Below, piece after piece: positions 3,138-5,792 of a stretch of DNA of 5,792 nt. The notes under the pieces are model-generated. The model made no database searches. It had not been told where the DNA came from and saw only the letters and a list, made by a program, of their open reading frames with translations. The number at the start of each line of letters is the position of its first letter. Position 1 is the stretch's first letter. The DNA comes from DATGHS01 sp035307785. GTDB taxonomy: Bacteria; Planctomycetota; Planctomycetia; Gemmatales; Gemmataceae. The stretch is taken from positions 1-5,792 of the forward strand of contig DATGHS010000212.1 in the NCBI GenBank assembly GCA_035307785.1, written 5' to 3'. Position numbers and translations under genes: made by a program.

Positions 3138-5792
3138 ATGCGCCGTTTGGCATTGTTGCTGACCGTCCTTACGCTTTCCATTTTCGCTTGCACGCGGCAG
3201 ACTCCGGTCGCTGTAAACGCGGGTACCCAGGACAAACCAAGGCAAACGGCCAACGTGCCGCCCAACATGCCGCCTCCAAAATACGTGGCGACTACGCCCG
3301 CCCAGGATCCTCCACCGCCCGCTCCATTGGCGCAAGTGAATGATCCCGATGCACAAGCGAAATATGATGCCGCACTGGCGCAGGGTCTGGACCTCATGGC
3401 CGACCGCAAATGGGATGATGCCCTCGCCGCCTTTGAATCTGCCCGTGGCTTTAAAGACACGCTTACGGTTGACGCGGCCATCGCTCGCGTCAAACAACAT
3501 ATCGAAGAGGAAATCGCGGCCGAGCGCGTTGCCACCGACATTCAGACCATCCTGGACGACGGCCGGGCCGAAGAAGCCGCGAAGCTGGCGAACGACGCGG
3601 TGCAGCAATACGGCGAAACGCGCTTTGCCGAGAAACTAATAAGCCTGAAGCGCCAGGCCGATGCGCTGGTGGCGGCGCCGGCGACCGATAAGAAAGAACA
3701 ATTTGACCGGCTAAAAGCCAGTTATCTCGCCGCCAGAAAAGACAATCAGCTTCGTGCCGCCGCGCTGGCCCTGGAACAAGCGCTGCAATTCGCCGACGAC
3801 GCCGAGCTGAAGAAAGAACTCGATGAATTACACACCAAATTGGCTCAATACGACGACTTGTGCTCGAAGGCCGCAGAACTGCGGAAAGATCCGGCCAAGC
3901 TGGAAGGGGCTGTGGACAATCTCAAGCAAGCAGCGAAGCTCTGGGATACTTCCGAAATCCAGCGTGACATCGACGAATGCAACTTCGCTCTTCAGAACCG
4001 GCGCGATCGGCTTGCGGTTGCCGGCTTTAACGTACTGGGCGACATTGGCGTTCCCGAAGCGGGGACGTTTGTGGCCGATGAACTCATGTCGTTCTTCAAG
4101 TCCAAATATGAACTCGTCGAACGCGGCCAAGTCGCGAGGCTCATAGAAGAAATGAAACTGGCGCCCGCAGCGCTCGCGGACGACGAAGCGAGCCGCCGCG
4201 AACTGGGGCAGGTGGCCAAAGCGCGATACGTTGTTGTCGGGGATATTACTCCGATCGCCGGCATCACCGTGCAGGCCCGAATGGTCGAAGCCGCCACTGG
4301 GCTGATCGTGCAGACCGCGGAGATCAGCGCCGCGAACGTGGATGAATTGAAACAAAAGTTGCCGGAACTTGCGCGCGTCTTGATGATGAGCGACGAGGAG
4401 AAAAAGAAGTTCCAGGAGGAGCAAGCGAAAGAAACAGCTCCGGTCGAAGTGTTGAAGCCGGCGGCAAACGGCGCGATTCCGCCGCCGCCGCAACCGCCGG
4501 CCCCGCAAGATCCAATTCCGAACCCGATTATGCTCGGCAACCCGCAAGCGCCGCCCGTTGGCAATCTCCAGCCGAATCTGTTTCAGCAACTGCCGGCGCA
4601 ACCGGCCGTATTGGCGCTGCCCGTTTTCCCGGCCGATCGCGATGCCTTGTTCCGCCAGCGCGTTTTCTGGGCAGCATTGCAACTGGGCGATAATCTATTT
4701 CTGCGCGGCCGCTTCCGGCAGGCGCTATGGAACTATCAGATTTGTTTGAATCTTTCCCCCGACGAGTTGACGATTCGTCAACGAGTGGAACAGTGCCTGC
4801 TTCTTTTGCCGGTCGATCCCTTTTTCGTCGCGCGGCAGCGCATTGCCATCTTCGATTTCCAGATCTTCGGAAATCCCAATGTCGTGCCGTTGTGGCTGGG
4901 GCCTTGGACGGCACGCAACATCGCTCCCTATTTTTGGCCGCAATATGAGCTCGTTGGGCAGCCCGAACTCTTCTGGTGGATGTGGCAACTCGGCATCAGC
5001 TACCGCGACGTGCTGTTCGACCCCGTGGCGCGCTGGTACCTGGCGCAGGTGCTGAACGTGCGCTATTTCCTATTCGGCACGCTTGTCGAGACCGCCAGCT
5101 TCAATGCCACGACCTATTTGGTCGATGCCCAGTACGGATTCTTAGCCAGCAGCGCCCGAATTCACGTGCGCACGCCAGCGGAGTTGCGCTTGCGCTTGGG
5201 CGAACTGGCCATGCTTACCAGGCTCTCGCCGGCCGAGCGCCTGAAATATGAACGCGACAATGCCGTTTGGGACTTGCTGCTGGCCGACATTCAGCAGCGG
5301 CGTGACAGGCGCGAATTTGCCGGCTGCCGCAATCTGTGTCTGAAGGCGCTGCGGTTACGACCTGGGAATGTTGAAGTGTTGACGATCCTGCAAGGACTCG
5401 AGCGCGAAGAGCGCCGGGATTTGCTCCGGAATGAGCGCGACGTCTTCAAGCAACACCAACAACTGGAGTTTCCCCGCATTCAGCAACGACAACTGGATTT
5501 GGTTCGGGCGGCCGATTTCGCGGGACGGGATGCCGAACGACTGGCCGGCGAACGCGACGACGCCGCGCGCCGCCGGCTGGGCGCCCAGCGCGAACAGGCG
5601 GTGGCCAATCTGTTGCGCCAGGCCAGGGCATTGTACCAGGCGCAAGTTTACGTCAACGCGGTTGCTCTGTTTGAAGCCGCCGCGTCATTGCAGCCCAACG
5701 ACGATGCGCTCCTGGCAGAACTGGCACTGGCGCGCGCCCGGGCGAATGAAAGCGCCCACTTGCACCAAGCCGAATTGTTTGCTGCCAAGGAG
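3138..5792 (+). CDS. Large predicted lipoprotein with two CsgG-like domains and TPRs (3' partial)
   Basis: The frame runs 885 codons without a stop and leaves the window. Start: ATG with CTGGAG at 3125-3130 and a 7-nt spacer. Residues 1-18 form a lipoprotein-type signal (RR, hydrophobic core, then SIFAC), with acylation expected at Cys18; Phe at -2 is atypical. Then come a Pro-rich tether (about 38-66), a TPR-like hairpin (76-103, Gly83, Ala95, Phe99, Ala102) and a charged helical region to about 285. A CsgG/LpoB-like alpha-beta domain follows (291-415: RLAVAGFNV, YELVERGQVARLIEEMKL, RYVVVGDI, ARMVEAATG). Next are a Lys/Glu helix, a Pro-rich linker (about 435-495), a good TPR (510-543: Gly517, Ala529, Tyr533, Pro541), a second diverged CsgG-like domain (565-696) and a helical region with TPR-like units near 722-745 and 822-855. 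CsgG-like and LpoB-like proteins act in the periplasm or outer membrane in secretion or wall synthesis. The function here is unknown. A weak promoter-like pair is at 3085-3090 and 3109-3114. Confidence 0.88.
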   Translation, partial: MRRLALLLTVLTLSIFACTRQTPVAVNAGTQDKPRQTANVPPNMPPPKYVATTPAQDPPPPAPLAQVNDPDAQAKYDAALAQGLDLMADRKWDDALAAFESARGFKDTLTVDAAIARVKQHIEEEIAAERVATDIQTILDDGRAEEAAKLANDAVQQYGETRFAEKLISLKRQADALVAAPATDKKEQFDRLKASYLAARKDNQLRAAALALEQALQFADDAELKKELDELHTKLAQYDDLCSKAAELRKDPAKLEGAVDNLKQAAKLWDTSEIQRDIDECNFALQNRRDRLAVAGFNVLGDIGVPEAGTFVADELMSFFKSKYELVERGQVARLIEEMKLAPAALADDEASRRELGQVAKARYVVVGDITPIAGITVQARMVEAATGLIVQTAEISAANVDELKQKLPELARVLMMSDEEKKKFQEEQAKETAPVEVLKPAANGAIPPPPQPPAPQDPIPNPIMLGNPQAPPVGNLQPNLFQQLPAQPAVLALPVFPADRDALFRQRVFWAALQLGDNLFLRGRFRQALWNYQICLNLSPDELTIRQRVEQCLLLLPVDPFFVARQRIAIFDFQIFGNPNVVPLWLGPWTARNIAPYFWPQYELVGQPELFWWMWQLGISYRDVLFDPVARWYLAQVLNVRYFLFGTLVETASFNATTYLVDAQYGFLASSARIHVRTPAELRLRLGELAMLTRLSPAERLKYERDNAVWDLLLADIQQRRDRREFAGCRNLCLKALRLRPGNVEVLTILQGLEREERRDLLRNERDVFKQHQQLEFPRIQQRQLDLVRAADFAGRDAERLAGERDDAARRRLGAQREQAVANLLRQARALYQAQVYVNAVALFEAAASLQPNDDALLAELALARARANESAHLHQAELFAAKE

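Noticed and set aside
3340..4146. Two + strand open frames (3340-3639 and 3823-4146)
   Set aside because: They lie out of frame inside the long lipoprotein gene, have Thr/Ser/Arg-rich shadow composition and no ribosome binding sites.
3828..4682. A 284-residue open frame on the - strand
   Set aside because: It is antisense to the large lipoprotein frame, which is open for 885 codons and has recognisable domains. The - strand product shows no family features.

Overview
The window looks like chromosomal DNA of a moderately GC-rich Gram-negative-type bacterium, most likely a planctomycete of the Pirellula type. That placement is an inference. It rests on a lone LptF/LptG-type permease, a very long lipoprotein built from TPR and CsgG-like modules, and loosely packed genes with repeat-bearing spacers. 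No sequence search was possible. All supported genes are on the + strand. No RNA gene, CRISPR array, insertion sequence or integrase is visible.

Layout. Bases 2-139 are the tail of an unidentified gene. Bases 140-527 are a 388-bp non-coding stretch with a perfect 12-bp inverted repeat (354-406) and a candidate promoter (441-469). Bases 528-2251 are a two-gene unit: a membrane-anchored cysteine-dependent (dual-specificity type) phosphatase whose stop overlaps by 4 nt the GTG start of an LptF/LptG-family permease. Bases 2252-2417 are a structured spacer with a 13-bp direct repeat, a strong GC hairpin nested inside a second inverted repeat, and a candidate promoter with an operator-like inverted repeat at its start site. 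Bases 2418-3020 encode a SIS-domain sugar-phosphate isomerase-like protein of the GmhA type. A short spacer with a perfect 9-bp hairpin follows. From 3138 to the window edge runs one uninterrupted reading frame of 885 codons (3' end outside), a predicted lipoprotein and the largest gene here.

How the genes fit together. Three of the four well-supported genes point to the cell envelope. The permease belongs to the family that extracts lipopolysaccharide from the inner membrane. The SIS protein resembles the enzyme that starts heptose synthesis for the LPS core. The large lipoprotein carries CsgG/LpoB-like folds typical of periplasmic or outer-membrane accessory proteins. The phosphatase is translationally coupled to the permease, so a role in envelope lipid or glycan metabolism, or in controlling export, is plausible but unproven. 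The most striking finding is that the large lipoprotein carries two CsgG-like modules related to each other by an ungapped 92-residue alignment at a constant offset of 279 residues. The second copy has diverged strongly.
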